A DNA stretch of 64,000 nucleotides from Blautia sp. Marseille-P3087 (GCF_900120195.1 NZ_LT635539.1:3092661-3156660); one strand, 5' to 3'. Shown: positions 35,354 through 43,908, numbered from the stretch's first letter. A program made the numbers and translations. The notes: generated by a model from the letters alone, not told the origin.

Positions 35354-36343
35354 TCAGCAGAAAACTTTGTTTACCACGATGGCCGGAGAATCATTGCAGC
35401 CAACGGTCAGCTCCGCACCATCGGGTATGTCAGCGCGGACGGTGGCAAAACCAATGTTTTTGTCGACTGTATAGCCGTAGATTGTCTGTGCACAGCGGCC
35501 GACTTCCACACCGTACCAGTATACACGCTCCCAGATGGAGATATCTTCTGTTGATTCACGTGAAAATTCAAGACCGACCATACGATATTTCGGATGTTCT
35601 TTACGCGCCAGTGCTGCCTCTTTACCAATGAAATCTTTATCAGCGGCAACGGCCCATCCGAGTCCACACTCATATGGACTCAGGTGCTTAAAGTCCTGTT
35701 TGAGCGCGAAGCCTTTTTCCATTGGGATAGATCGGACATAGACTTCAAGAGTTTGAAGTTCACGTCCTCCGACAGCTTCGACAGCTTTCAGTGCTAAATT
35801 GTGAATTTCTGCACTCTTATCAAATGCAGAATAGATTTCATAGCCATTTTCACCGGTGAAGCCGGAACGGTGAATATAGACAGGAATATCGCCAATCTTA
35901 CGCTCGCAGATGCCAAACCGTTTGAGTTCGTCAATCGGTTTATCTAACATGGCATTCATCGCATTGATACTATCAGGTCCCTGTATGGCATACATATCCC
36001 AGTCATAGGTGATGATTTTTGTCTGAATATCAGCTGTACCTTTGTGCTTCTCAATCCACGGTAGCAAACGTGGTCCATAGAGGTCGGAGACCCAGTACAG
36101 ACCATCTGCCATGTGCATGACGATCACATCGTCAATGATTTCACCGTTTTCATCCAGCGATGCAGTGTATTTTGAACGTCCGACAGCAACTTTGGAAATG
36201 TTGCTGATATAAATCTTTTGAAGAACCTCCAGTGCGTCTTTGCCGGTAATCTCTACGATATCGTGTGTCCAGCGGTAAAATCCCACACCCTTACGTATAG
36301 CATCAGCGTCTGCACGTGCGACGTTATCTTCTCTAAACAGCAT
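35354..36343 (-). CDS. GcvT-like folate-binding methyltransferase
   Basis: 329 residues from ATG 36343 (GGAGGAGGACAAA upstream). It matches the aminomethyltransferase/GcvT fold: ISNISKVAVGRSKYTASLDENG at the front, MYAIQGPDS, IPVYIHRSGFTGENGYEIY (tetrahydrofolate site region) and a C-terminal ADIPDGAELTVG barrel. In such demethylases tetrahydrofolate takes a methyl or methylene group from an N- or O-methyl substrate. There is no glycine-cleavage partner here. It is more like a stand-alone demethylase in a catabolic operon (inference). Confidence 0.85.
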   Translation of the reverse strand: MLFREDNVARADADAIRKGVGFYRWTHDIVEITGKDALEVLQKIYISNISKVAVGRSKYTASLDENGEIIDDVIVMHMADGLYWVSDLYGPRLLPWIEKHKGTADIQTKIITYDWDMYAIQGPDSINAMNAMLDKPIDELKRFGICERKIGDIPVYIHRSGFTGENGYEIYSAFDKSAEIHNLALKAVEAVGGRELQTLEVYVRSIPMEKGFALKQDFKHLSPYECGLGWAVAADKDFIGKEAALARKEHPKYRMVGLEFSRESTEDISIWERVYWYGVEVGRCAQTIYGYTVDKNIGFATVRADIPDGAELTVGCNDSPAIVVNKVFC

Positions 36344-36359
36344 ATTTTGTCCTCCTCCT

Positions 36360-37580
36360 TTACAGCATTCGCGAGTCTTCCTTGCGGATGACCTTGATGT
36401 ACATTTCTTCTTCGTCACGATTTTCGATTACACAGGACCATTCCGTGCTGACCAGCGTTTTAGCTGCACCATTCCACTGTGCCTCGTAGGCATCTACCAG
36501 TTCATCCAGAGGTGCCATCTCATAACGGGCAGTAAAGTCCTCTGATTTGACCTTGATCCAGGTTTCATCCTTGGTCCAGCGAACCATCTCATAGGGGACC
36601 TGTTGTACGTCCAGCATATAGCGGATATATCCGCCGAGAATACGGCCGTCGTTCTCGTCCATATCATGAGGAATGCCCAGAAAACTCCGCAGACCTTCTT
36701 TTGCAAAGGGATCGATAAACTGATTTTTACCGGCAGTAGCAAAGATAATGCGGAATACTCGCATGAATTCATCTTCATCAGGCGCCATCTCTTTAATAGC
36801 CATCATTGGGAACTGGATAGACCATACCCAGCCCATTTGCGCAACCCAGTGATATGCTTTTTCCAGCGATGTTTCCTCGCCGAAGTTCTGTGTGTATTGA
36901 CCATTACGCAGACACTGACCATCTTTGACCATGCGTTCTCGAGGCGTATCATGAATAGGATCTACAGGTTGCTGCATATGTTCCAGCCAATCCTGCTTCG
37001 GCAGTCCATAGACATCCCGTCGTTCTGCCACGACACGACAGTGCTTGTTACCACAGCCTCGTGCCTGGCACATATTCAGTGCCACTTCGTTTTCTGTTCC
37101 GTTGGAAGAAGCCAGATCGAAGTTTGCAGTGAACATACTGGTGGTCATATTGCACAGTTCGCTGCCCACAATATCCCAGGGACAGGTATCCAGCTCTTTT
37201 TCCACTCGATTTCGGGTAAACTGTATTACTCGACCGGCCATATTTTCCCATTCATCGCCGGAGTCACCGGTAATGCCACCAAGCCAGCTGGATTTTTCAC
37301 AAAGCTCCGGGATGTTAAATGCTTCATAGAGAGCAGCATTAACATAGTTTTTCTGTTCATCGGGGCTTCCTGCAACTGCCATATTCATCATATTGGCAAT
37401 ATTGCAGATGGCTGCGGTGCGTTTTTCCCAGTTAGGTTCAAAAATGCGCATGACCTGAAAAAGATTGGCAGTCATAGCGGCAATTTGGCGATTCAGCTGT
37501 CGATAGGCTTCTTCCTCCGTAATTAGTCTGCCCCAGGCAGTTGAAAAGCATTTTTTCGTCTCCAGTTTTTCTTTTAGCAT
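36360..37580 (-). CDS. Unknown protein, first gene of the GcvT/SDR operon
   Basis: 406 residues, no signal peptide or membrane segment. NMCQARGCGNKHCRVVAERR (around 175) is a Cys-rich motif (CxxxxCxxxxC) that might bind metal. Both halves end in an aromatic segment followed by a Cys-containing strand (HCRVVAE; EWSCVIEN), which hints at an internal duplication of a V4R-like or hydrolase-like domain. I do not recognise a named family. It is transcribed divergently from the PucR gene and 16 bases before the GcvT-like gene. Confidence 0.8.
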   Translation of the reverse strand: MLKEKLETKKCFSTAWGRLITEEEAYRQLNRQIAAMTANLFQVMRIFEPNWEKRTAAICNIANMMNMAVAGSPDEQKNYVNAALYEAFNIPELCEKSSWLGGITGDSGDEWENMAGRVIQFTRNRVEKELDTCPWDIVGSELCNMTTSMFTANFDLASSNGTENEVALNMCQARGCGNKHCRVVAERRDVYGLPKQDWLEHMQQPVDPIHDTPRERMVKDGQCLRNGQYTQNFGEETSLEKAYHWVAQMGWVWSIQFPMMAIKEMAPDEDEFMRVFRIIFATAGKNQFIDPFAKEGLRSFLGIPHDMDENDGRILGGYIRYMLDVQQVPYEMVRWTKDETWIKVKSEDFTARYEMAPLDELVDAYEAQWNGAAKTLVSTEWSCVIENRDEEEMYIKVIRKEDSRML

Positions 37581-37752
37581 GGTATACCTCCTGTCTACTT
37601 TTGTTTTGATTTATTATAGTCAAAAAATACTGCATCGAACATTCTACAAAAAGATGGTTTTTATCTTCTTCTTTACATACAATTTGTATTCTAAAAAACC
37701 ATACAATTTATATGGCCATTATTTGTGAATAATGCATATAAAACACAGATGC

Positions 37753-37809
37753 CACCCATACAAAACGTATGGGTGATATCTTGACAGCTTTTTTTTGAAA
37801 AATTATAAT
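37753..37809 (+). promoter_or_regulatory. PucR-gene promoter with palindromic operator
   Basis: TTGACA (37781-37786), 17-base spacer, TATAAT (37804-37809) form a near-ideal promoter facing the PucR gene. Directly upstream is a 9-bp palindrome CACCCATAC-AAAAC-GTATGGGTG (37753-37775). It sits in the divergent region, so it may control both the regulator and the minus-strand operon. Confidence 0.75.
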
Positions 37810-37837
37810 ATTTTTAGAATAATTTGGGAGGCTGGTT

Positions 37838-39358
37838 ATGAAGTTATGCGCGGATATTCTTTATTGGAGGCTGAAAGAAGAACTGACAGGAGTTTTGTTT
37901 CATGGCAGGAAGAACAGTACACTGATCTTGAACCGACCGGAATTTTATCTGGATCGATCTCAGTCCTTTGAGGAAAATAGTGTCTATGTCTGTTCTGCAG
38001 ATCATTTACCACAGACACCAGAGTTGGGAGAAAATGTCTGTCTGGTATGTTTGGGAGAACACTGGAATCTTAATGCCTACTATGAGCGGTGCAGCGTTAT
38101 TCTTATACATGGCAGCCAGGACATTTTTCGAATATTCAATTTGGTGCAGGAGGTATTCAATCAATATGATACCTGGGAGGAAAGGCTCTGGTTCATCCTG
38201 CGCCATGGTGCAGCTTTGTCTCAAATGCTGGATGCCAGCAGAGGCATCTTTGAAAATCCAATGCTGCTTATAGGCTCGGATTTTCGCTATCTGGGAGTGA
38301 CGGAGGAAGAGTACCTGAAAAAACAATTGGGATTGCAATTGGATACGCAATCTTTCGATGTTGAGAAAATGGCAACATTTCTGTCTCTGCATGATATGTC
38401 CAACTATGTTCGCGAACCTCTGTTGCTGGAATTACAGGGAAAGCGTTCTCTCTCTGTAAATATTTTCGATCAGGAAGAATACTTAGGATGTCTGACTGTT
38501 TTTGAAGGATCTCGTCCATTCAGGTCCTCTGACAGGGCATTGGCAGTTTTCTTTTCCAAACTTCTGCGACAGGCTATTCAGCAGAATCCGATTTTGTCCA
38601 GTACCCGTACCGCTGTACGACGAGCCTTGCGCAGCGTCATTTCCGGGCAGCGTATTGATTTTGAATATCGTCGTGCTTTGAGTATGGAAAATGGAAAGCA
38701 TGATTGGATCTGTATGAAGCTGATTCCGGAATCCAGCGGTAGTCATCTTTCAGGAACCTATCTTTCTGCTGCTTTGGAGGAGCGACATCCAGGATCATTT
38801 GCATTTGAATTTGAGGATGCTGTTGTAGAATTTCTGCCTGCTGATCAGGTTCAAAAGGAATCAATGGATTCGCTGACTTCCGTTTTGGAAAAACTTGGAG
38901 CCATTTGTGGTGTTTCCTCCTCATTTAACAATCTCTACGATGGAAATCATGCCTGGTTTCAGGCTTCTGCGGCGTTGCAGAACGGACTTTCTCAGGAAGA
39001 TAATTCTATCATATTCTATTTTCAGGACTATTTGCTTCCGCAGCTTCTCAACAGTGCTCTGGCGGGACGGCCAAGCTGGGTTTATTATACGGAAGGCCTG
39101 AAACGCCTGAAGAAACATGATGACAGTTCACAGGTTTCTTATTTACATACTCTGAGGGTGTATTTGGACAATAATCTTTCTGTTACAAAAACTGCTGCGG
39201 CGCTTTATCTGCATCGTTCTACTCTGCTCGATCGGTTATCTCATATTACTGCCATGCTTGGCAGTGATCTGAGGGATCCGGACTATTGTCTGACACTTGG
39301 GATTATTCTTAGGGCCGAGTTGGAGCAACGACGAATAGAGAAAATTTATCTGAAATAA
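37838..39358 (+). CDS. PucR-type transcriptional regulator
   Basis: 506 residues. The C-terminus (about 445-500) is the PucR/CdaR helix-turn-helix, with LRVYLDNNLSVTKTAAALYLHRSTLLDRL as its core (positions near 432-460). Before it is a GGDEF-like/CdaR-type middle domain and an N-terminal sensor region of ~250 residues. PucR proteins are usually activators of catabolic genes. Confidence 0.05.
   Translation: MKLCADILYWRLKEELTGVLFHGRKNSTLILNRPEFYLDRSQSFEENSVYVCSADHLPQTPELGENVCLVCLGEHWNLNAYYERCSVILIHGSQDIFRIFNLVQEVFNQYDTWEERLWFILRHGAALSQMLDASRGIFENPMLLIGSDFRYLGVTEEEYLKKQLGLQLDTQSFDVEKMATFLSLHDMSNYVREPLLLELQGKRSLSVNIFDQEEYLGCLTVFEGSRPFRSSDRALAVFFSKLLRQAIQQNPILSSTRTAVRRALRSVISGQRIDFEYRRALSMENGKHDWICMKLIPESSGSHLSGTYLSAALEERHPGSFAFEFEDAVVEFLPADQVQKESMDSLTSVLEKLGAICGVSSSFNNLYDGNHAWFQASAALQNGLSQEDNSIIFYFQDYLLPQLLNSALAGRPSWVYYTEGLKRLKKHDDSSQVSYLHTLRVYLDNNLSVTKTAAALYLHRSTLLDRLSHITAMLGSDLRDPDYCLTLGIILRAELEQRRIEKIYLK
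37838..39358 (+). CDS. PucR/CdaR-type transcriptional regulator
   Basis: 506 residues. The C-terminal helix-turn-helix (AAALYLHRSTLLDRLSHI as core, near residues 450-470) is the HTH_30 domain of PucR/CdaR activators. An unassigned ~250-residue sensor region and a middle CdaR-like domain precede it. Such regulators usually activate a neighbouring catabolic operon in response to its substrate. Here the target is most likely the divergent 406-residue/GcvT/SDR operon. GGGAGGCTGGTT precedes the ATG. Confidence 0.88.
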   Translation: MKLCADILYWRLKEELTGVLFHGRKNSTLILNRPEFYLDRSQSFEENSVYVCSADHLPQTPELGENVCLVCLGEHWNLNAYYERCSVILIHGSQDIFRIFNLVQEVFNQYDTWEERLWFILRHGAALSQMLDASRGIFENPMLLIGSDFRYLGVTEEEYLKKQLGLQLDTQSFDVEKMATFLSLHDMSNYVREPLLLELQGKRSLSVNIFDQEEYLGCLTVFEGSRPFRSSDRALAVFFSKLLRQAIQQNPILSSTRTAVRRALRSVISGQRIDFEYRRALSMENGKHDWICMKLIPESSGSHLSGTYLSAALEERHPGSFAFEFEDAVVEFLPADQVQKESMDSLTSVLEKLGAICGVSSSFNNLYDGNHAWFQASAALQNGLSQEDNSIIFYFQDYLLPQLLNSALAGRPSWVYYTEGLKRLKKHDDSSQVSYLHTLRVYLDNNLSVTKTAAALYLHRSTLLDRLSHITAMLGSDLRDPDYCLTLGIILRAELEQRRIEKIYLK

Positions 39359-39462
39359 CTTATCACATAAGACTGTAAAATGTCACATTAAAGATATAGA
39401 TGATGTCTGGGATGCAACATGATAGAATGGTTAGAATAAAAAATTTGTAGGAATATAAAGAT

Positions 39463-40173
39463 ATGGAATTAAGATTATTACGCTATTTTTTGACAGTAGC
39501 AAAAGAACAGAGCTTTACAAAAGCAGCAGAACAATTGCATATTACCCAGCCAACACTTTCCAGACAAATGGCAACATTTGAAGAGGAACTTGGAGTAACA
39601 TTGTTTAATCGAAGTGGAAAGAAGATTTCTCTTACTGATGAAGGAGTTTTGTTAAAAAGACGTGCTTTGGAGATTCTTGATCTTGAAGAAAAAACATTGG
39701 AGGAACTTAAGGGAAAAGAAGATGTTGTGGAAGGTACCATAACCATTGGCTGTGGTGAATTTGCAGCGGTGGAGACATTGGCGGAGATATGCAAAACATA
39801 TAAAGAAAAATATCCACTGGTTCAGATTGTGTTGCATACTGCAACAGCAGATACAGTGTATGAGATGATGAACAAAGGACTTGTAGACATTGCATTATTC
39901 CTGGAGCCGGTGGACACGGAAGGGCTGGATTATATCTGGATTACGGATTCTTCTTTAAAATATCATCTTCAAAATGCAAAAAATCATGGTGTAACACAAA
40001 AAGAGATGGTATTTCCTATCGGTGCACCAAATGATGGGTTTGCACCGTATTTTCCGGCAGAAGTGAAACACTGGCATGGTGCCGCACCGGATGAATGGTT
40101 TTCTCATCTTGCTGTGAACGATAGCAACAGTGCTAACCAAATAGCTCACAGAACCCACCACGTCTCTTGGTGA
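39463..40173 (+). pseudogene. LysR regulator - cupin chimera created by deletion
   Basis: Residues 1-165 are an intact LysR start (LRYFLTVAKEQSFTKAAEQL, HTH, then GTITIGCGEFAAVETLAEI of the effector domain). After YIWITDSS the frame changes into LKYHLQNAKNHGVTQKEM, a carboxymuconolactone-decarboxylase-like end, and then FPAEVKHWHGAAPDEWFSHL, a cupin metal-site motif. The rest is random. So a LysR gene, a CMD gene and a cupin gene have been joined in frame by two or more deletions. It is unlikely to regulate anything. Confidence 0.7.
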
Positions 40174-40212
40174 GGGGAAGCGCGTTGGGGCTTTTGAAAG
40201 GATATTGATTAC

Positions 40213-40240
40213 AGAGAATCCGTTGGGGTTCTCTTTTTTG
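40213..40240 (+). terminator. Intrinsic terminator
   Basis: AGAGAA (40213-40218) pairs with TTCTCT (40229-40234) around CC/GG pairs, then a T-run. Confidence 0.7.
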
Positions 40241-40399
40241 TTCTTTGTAAAAAATAATTAATAGAAAGAAGAAACATTGTTTGATAAAAATAGTAAAATA
40301 CAGGCGAAATACACAGCAAATCATACAAAAGTAGTATTTTTCTAAAAGAAAGCTGCGGCTATAATAAAACCATAAAAAAACATAGAAGGAGGTTGGCAA
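40241..40399 (+). other. AT-rich intergenic stretch
   Basis: No coding sequence is evident. It ends in GAAGGAGGTTGGCAA, a strong ribosome binding site for the fragment starting at 40400. Confidence 0.4.
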
Positions 40400-40573
40400 G
40401 TGAGCGATAATCCATTACTTAACCTGAATCCGGATGACTTGGCCGGTATGAGCCTTCAGAATCTGGAATCACTGGAGCAGGTTTTCAGTAAAGGTCTGAT
40501 CGGAAAAACGCTGTTGTGATCGGAGGAGCTACAGGGCTTGCTTGTAATGAAACAGATTTACAAGCTGACAAAT
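40400..40573 (+). pseudogene. Chimeric remnant: leader, SDR start and Crp/Fnr tail
   Basis: From GTG 40400 the frame encodes SDNPLLNLNPDDLAGMSLQN and stops after 39 codons. In the next frame GKNAVVIGGATGLA is the NAD-binding start of an SDR. It runs straight into CNETDLQADK, the tail of the Crp/Fnr gene seen at 29320-29353. Three gene pieces are therefore joined within 170 bases. Confidence 0.6.
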
Positions 40574-40614
40574 GATGGTATAATTCTATTATTGATCTGA
40601 TAGAAAGGGGAGAT

Positions 40615-40764
40615 ATGAGAAAAGCAATTGTATATGCATCGGTGCATCATGGAAATACAGAAAAAATAGTAAATAGTATAGCAGAAACGTGTCGGGTCGA
40701 TATTGAAAATAGAACAACAATCTACAAAAAAGAAAATGAAAAGAATCATTTTTATTTACTGTAA
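40615..40764 (+). pseudogene. Flavodoxin gene, 5' fragment
   Basis: The first ~27 codons (RKAIVYASVHHGNTEKIVNS) match the flavodoxin at 29395 closely, then the frame turns into unrelated Lys/Asn-rich sequence and stops at 49 codons. The upstream AAAGGGGAGAT ribosome site and the Crp/Fnr tail in front are also shared with the 29320-29400 region. Confidence 0.75.
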
Positions 40765-40792
40765 TAAACTAATATGATGTAGGGAGAATAAT

Positions 40793-41665
40793 ATGGTTAT
40801 AAATAAAGAATGTAAAAAATGTCAGATAAAACGAAATGTTGATAAATACCCTGATAATGTAACTAAAGAAGAAATAAAAAAATATCAATATGAAGTTAAC
40901 GAAATCATAAGGAATAGTGATGGATTAACTACACCACAGATAGCAGAGAAAATGGACAACCTTCGTCGGGATATGTTTGGGAATTTAATGGACTATACGG
41001 AAATTAAAAAACATTATAATCAATTAATGTTGGAATGTCTTCCATATATGAAAAATAGAGTTAATATAGCTGAAGATCATTTGAAAATGGCAATACAGTA
41101 TGCGATGGTTGGAAATTATATTGATTTTGGTGCATTAGAAAATGTGAATGAAATTAAGTTAAAAACTCAGCTGGATGAAGCAGTAAATATACATATAGAT
41201 CCTAATCTGCTGACTGTTTTTCAGAAAGATATAGTCAATGCAAACAGGTTAGTTTATTTTACAGATAACTGCGGAGAAATTGTAACAGATAAGTTATTCA
41301 TTTCAACTCTTCGAGATATTAATCCTGATTTGTATATATCTGTAATTGTAAGAGGAAAGCCGGTTCTAAATGATGCGACATTAGAGGATGCAAAATATAT
41401 TCATATGGAAAATGTTGCGCAAAAGGTAATTGGAAACGGTACAGGAATGCCAGGTAACGTTATAGGAGCAATATCCCAGGAAGCAATGGAGGAGATCAAG
41501 AACGCTGATTTGCTGATTTCTAAAGGTCAGGGGAATTATGAAGGATTAAGTGGTTGCGGATTAAATATTTATTATTTTTTCCTATGCAAATGTGAAATGT
41601 TTATGAGACGTTTTGGCGTTGAACAATTTACGGGGATTATGACAAGAGAAGAAGTTATTAAATGA
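40793..41665 (+). CDS. DUF89/ARMT1-like damage-control phosphatase
   Basis: 290 residues. YFTDNCGEIVTDKLFI (Asp and Asn of the metal site), VIVRGKPVLNDATLEDA (second Asp) and LLISKGQGNYEGL are the signature stretches of DUF89 metal-dependent phosphatases. These remove harmful phosphometabolites. The N-terminal C-x-x-C (ECKKCQI) is common in the bacterial group. GGGAGAATAAT precedes the ATG. It is a single-gene unit with its own terminator. Confidence 0.88.
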   Translation: MVINKECKKCQIKRNVDKYPDNVTKEEIKKYQYEVNEIIRNSDGLTTPQIAEKMDNLRRDMFGNLMDYTEIKKHYNQLMLECLPYMKNRVNIAEDHLKMAIQYAMVGNYIDFGALENVNEIKLKTQLDEAVNIHIDPNLLTVFQKDIVNANRLVYFTDNCGEIVTDKLFISTLRDINPDLYISVIVRGKPVLNDATLEDAKYIHMENVAQKVIGNGTGMPGNVIGAISQEAMEEIKNADLLISKGQGNYEGLSGCGLNIYYFFLCKCEMFMRRFGVEQFTGIMTREEVIK

Positions 41666-41742
41666 TACAGGGTGATCAAGGTAGGGTAAAAATTCACTCA
41701 AGAAAATAATATATCATGGATTAACCGTTTTTCTAAAAGATG

Positions 41743-41783
41743 AGTCGGAGGTCACGGATAACAATGTGGCTTTCGGCTTTTTT
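41743..41783 (+). terminator. Intrinsic terminator
   Basis: GTCGGAGGTCAC (41744-41755) pairs with GTGGCTTTCGGC (41766-41777), with a few wobble pairs, then a T-run. It ends the DUF89 transcript. Confidence 0.8.
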
Positions 41784-41892
41784 GTTTTTGAACGTTAAAA
41801 CGGTTATTTTTTTTCTTGTGTATAATAGAGCGTTAAAGTATAATAAAATCAGTTTTTTGCATAAGTTTAAAAGCTATAATCTATAATAAGGA

Positions 41893-41961
41893 AATCGGCA
41901 AACCAGATGAAAGTCTGGGACGCAAAGCTACAGGGCCTTTAAAATGGCAGCCAGTTGCATG
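41893..41961 (+). promoter_or_regulatory. c-di-GMP-I (GEMM) riboswitch
   Basis: The sequence contains the ordered GEMM-I core: GGCAAACC, stem CCAGA/TCTGG closed by a GAAA-type loop, GGGACGCAAAGC, then GGGCC and ATGGCAGCC before a closing TTGC. This matches the class I cyclic di-GMP aptamer. A terminator hairpin starts 10 bases behind it, so binding is read out by transcription termination or readthrough into the lipoprotein and kinase genes. Direction of control (on or off) is not decidable by eye. Confidence 0.92.
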
Positions 41962-41970
41962 AAATGAGGT

Positions 41971-41997
41971 GCACTGTCTGTCTGACGGTGCTTTTTT
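41971..41997 (+). terminator. Riboswitch-controlled terminator
   Basis: GCACTGTC (41971-41978) pairs with GACGGTGC (41984-41991) around TGTCT, followed by six T. It is the expression platform of the c-di-GMP aptamer. The TGCA of the aptamer's 3' edge (41956-41959) could compete with its base. Confidence 0.85.
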
Positions 41998-42061
41998 ACG
42001 GTGTTATTTCATAGACGTAACAATAATGATTTTGTCAGGAAAGAATGAGGAAAATAAGAGT

Positions 42062-43906
42062 ATGAAAAAGGCAAAACGTTGTCTGATAGCAGTGGTGTCA
42101 GGTATACTTGCAACAACTGCTGTTTTGTCTGGATGTGGACAGTCAAAGAAAGAAATATCTAAAAACGATGATCATCTTACCGTTTATCTGTGGGAAAATC
42201 GTTTGATGAAAAATATTGCACCTTATATCCATGAACAGTTTCCTGATCAGGATATTGAATTTATTATTGGTAACAATGATACCGATTTATACAGTTATTT
42301 TAAAGAACATGATGAATTACCGGATATCATAACAGTACGTCGATTCTCCGGAACAGATGCACAGGACTTACAGCCTTATCTTATGGATTTTGCTTCTTAT
42401 GATGTTGTTTCTAAGTATTATTCTTATGCGGTGCAATATTATAAGAATGAGGAGGATGAAATCCAGTGGCTGCCAATCTGTGGTATTCCGCAGACGATCA
42501 TTGCCAACAAAACACTATTTGATCAGTATGGCGTAAAGATTCCAGAAAATTATGAGGAATATGTACAGGCCTGTCAGCAGTTTTATGATAATGGCATAAA
42601 ACCGTATTCCATGGATCTTGGGGAAGACTGGTCTAATAATGAAATCATCCAGGCGGCGGCAATCGGTGAGTTTACAAGCCTGGATGGTATTGAATGGCGA
42701 AACGGTGCAGAGACTGCAGCGGATGAAGTGAAGTTTGATGATGTATTATGGAAACGTATTTTTTCAGAAACCAGTCAGTTTCTTAAGGACTCGCATTTTG
42801 GCAAAGAAGATATCAATATTGACGTCGATACAGGAATCCAGATGTTTGTCGAGGGAAAATCAGCAATGTTTCATGGACATCCGACGGTTATGCAGCAGGT
42901 GCAGAAACAGATGGATGCGGAGCTGATCCGTATTCCTTACTTTTCACAGACATCGGATGAATCCTATGTGTACATGACTCCGTCCTTAAACATTGCATTT
43001 AACAAAAATCTGGAAAAAGACCGGGAGAAACTGGATACTGCACTGGATGTGCTGGATTGTATGATTTCAGAAGAGGGGCAAAAGCTGATTGCGGATGGAA
43101 GCGGTGTTATTTCATTGAATACAGATGTTCCAACCATGATGCAGGATGTGCCAGGACTGAAAGAGGAAATTAATAATAATGCTGTTTATATCCGGTATTC
43201 CGCTCAAAAATCATTTGATGCAAGTCTTGAGGCTGTTCACGGATTACTGACAGGGGAAATGGATGAAACACAGGCTTATGATACTTTTCGCAGTGTAATG
43301 AATCGTAAAGATCCAGAAGAAAAAGCAATGGTGAATTTTGAAAATGAATATTCCATTTCACTGAACGATAGAAATGGCCGTGATGCAGCATCTTCCATTT
43401 TAACTACGATCAGAGAAGAAAATGATGCACAGCTGGCGCTGGCACCATATTATTATTTTACTTCTTCTATGTACAAAGGAGAATGCACCAATAGCCGGGT
43501 TGGCATGATGACAGCGAAGAGTTCAGATACAGTATTATATTTTGCAAAAATTAATGGTAAACAGGTTTATGAACTCGTGGAAAATTATCTCGCCGAAGCT
43601 GATGAGAATTTTTATGTAACAAATAAATACGAATTACCAATTGCATCCGGTATGAAAATGATCGTCAATCAAGAGGAAAGTGGATTTTCATTAAAGGACT
43701 TGACAGTTAATGATAAGAAAATAGACAAAGAAAAGGAATACTCTATTCTTCTTACAGACACCACAATGTCTGTTTTGAAAAAAATAAATCCGAAATGTGA
43801 GATTGAGCAGCTTAAAGATACAACATTATCAAGTGCATGGATCGAAGCAATGTCAAAAGGACAGCAGCCGTCAGCACCGGAAGACTATATAGAGGTTGAA
43901 CAGTAA
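42062..43906 (+). CDS. Solute-binding lipoprotein with 5'-nucleotidase-C-like tail
   Basis: 614 residues from ATG 42062, giving a clean lipoprotein signal (VSGILATTAVLSGC). Residues ~40-390 are a family-1 solute-binding protein (LTVYLWENRLMKNIAPYI, LPICGIPQTIIANKTLF, AMFHGHPTVMQQ). The last ~170 residues (DAASSILTTIREENDAQLAL, SDTVLYFAKINGKQVYELVE) resemble the C-terminal domain of 5'-nucleotidases. No ABC permease follows; two hybrid kinases do. Inference: it binds a ligand outside the cell and passes it to the kinase sensor domain. Transcription is under the c-di-GMP riboswitch. Confidence 0.85.
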   Translation: MKKAKRCLIAVVSGILATTAVLSGCGQSKKEISKNDDHLTVYLWENRLMKNIAPYIHEQFPDQDIEFIIGNNDTDLYSYFKEHDELPDIITVRRFSGTDAQDLQPYLMDFASYDVVSKYYSYAVQYYKNEEDEIQWLPICGIPQTIIANKTLFDQYGVKIPENYEEYVQACQQFYDNGIKPYSMDLGEDWSNNEIIQAAAIGEFTSLDGIEWRNGAETAADEVKFDDVLWKRIFSETSQFLKDSHFGKEDINIDVDTGIQMFVEGKSAMFHGHPTVMQQVQKQMDAELIRIPYFSQTSDESYVYMTPSLNIAFNKNLEKDREKLDTALDVLDCMISEEGQKLIADGSGVISLNTDVPTMMQDVPGLKEEINNNAVYIRYSAQKSFDASLEAVHGLLTGEMDETQAYDTFRSVMNRKDPEEKAMVNFENEYSISLNDRNGRDAASSILTTIREENDAQLALAPYYYFTSSMYKGECTNSRVGMMTAKSSDTVLYFAKINGKQVYELVENYLAEADENFYVTNKYELPIASGMKMIVNQEESGFSLKDLTVNDKKIDKEKEYSILLTDTTMSVLKKINPKCEIEQLKDTTLSSAWIEAMSKGQQPSAPEDYIEVEQ

Positions 43907-43908
43907 AA

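Noticed and set aside
36603..37526. A 307-codon plus-strand frame opposite the unknown 406-residue gene
   Set aside because: Rich in Cys, His and Phe, and lacks a ribosome binding site. The minus-strand frame has GGAGG-type starts, operon spacing and a Cys motif, so the long antisense frame is a composition effect.
41969..42061. An upstream extension of the lipoprotein start
   Set aside because: It would begin at the riboswitch terminator and hide the lipoprotein signal peptide; ATG 42062 gives a proper signal and lipobox.
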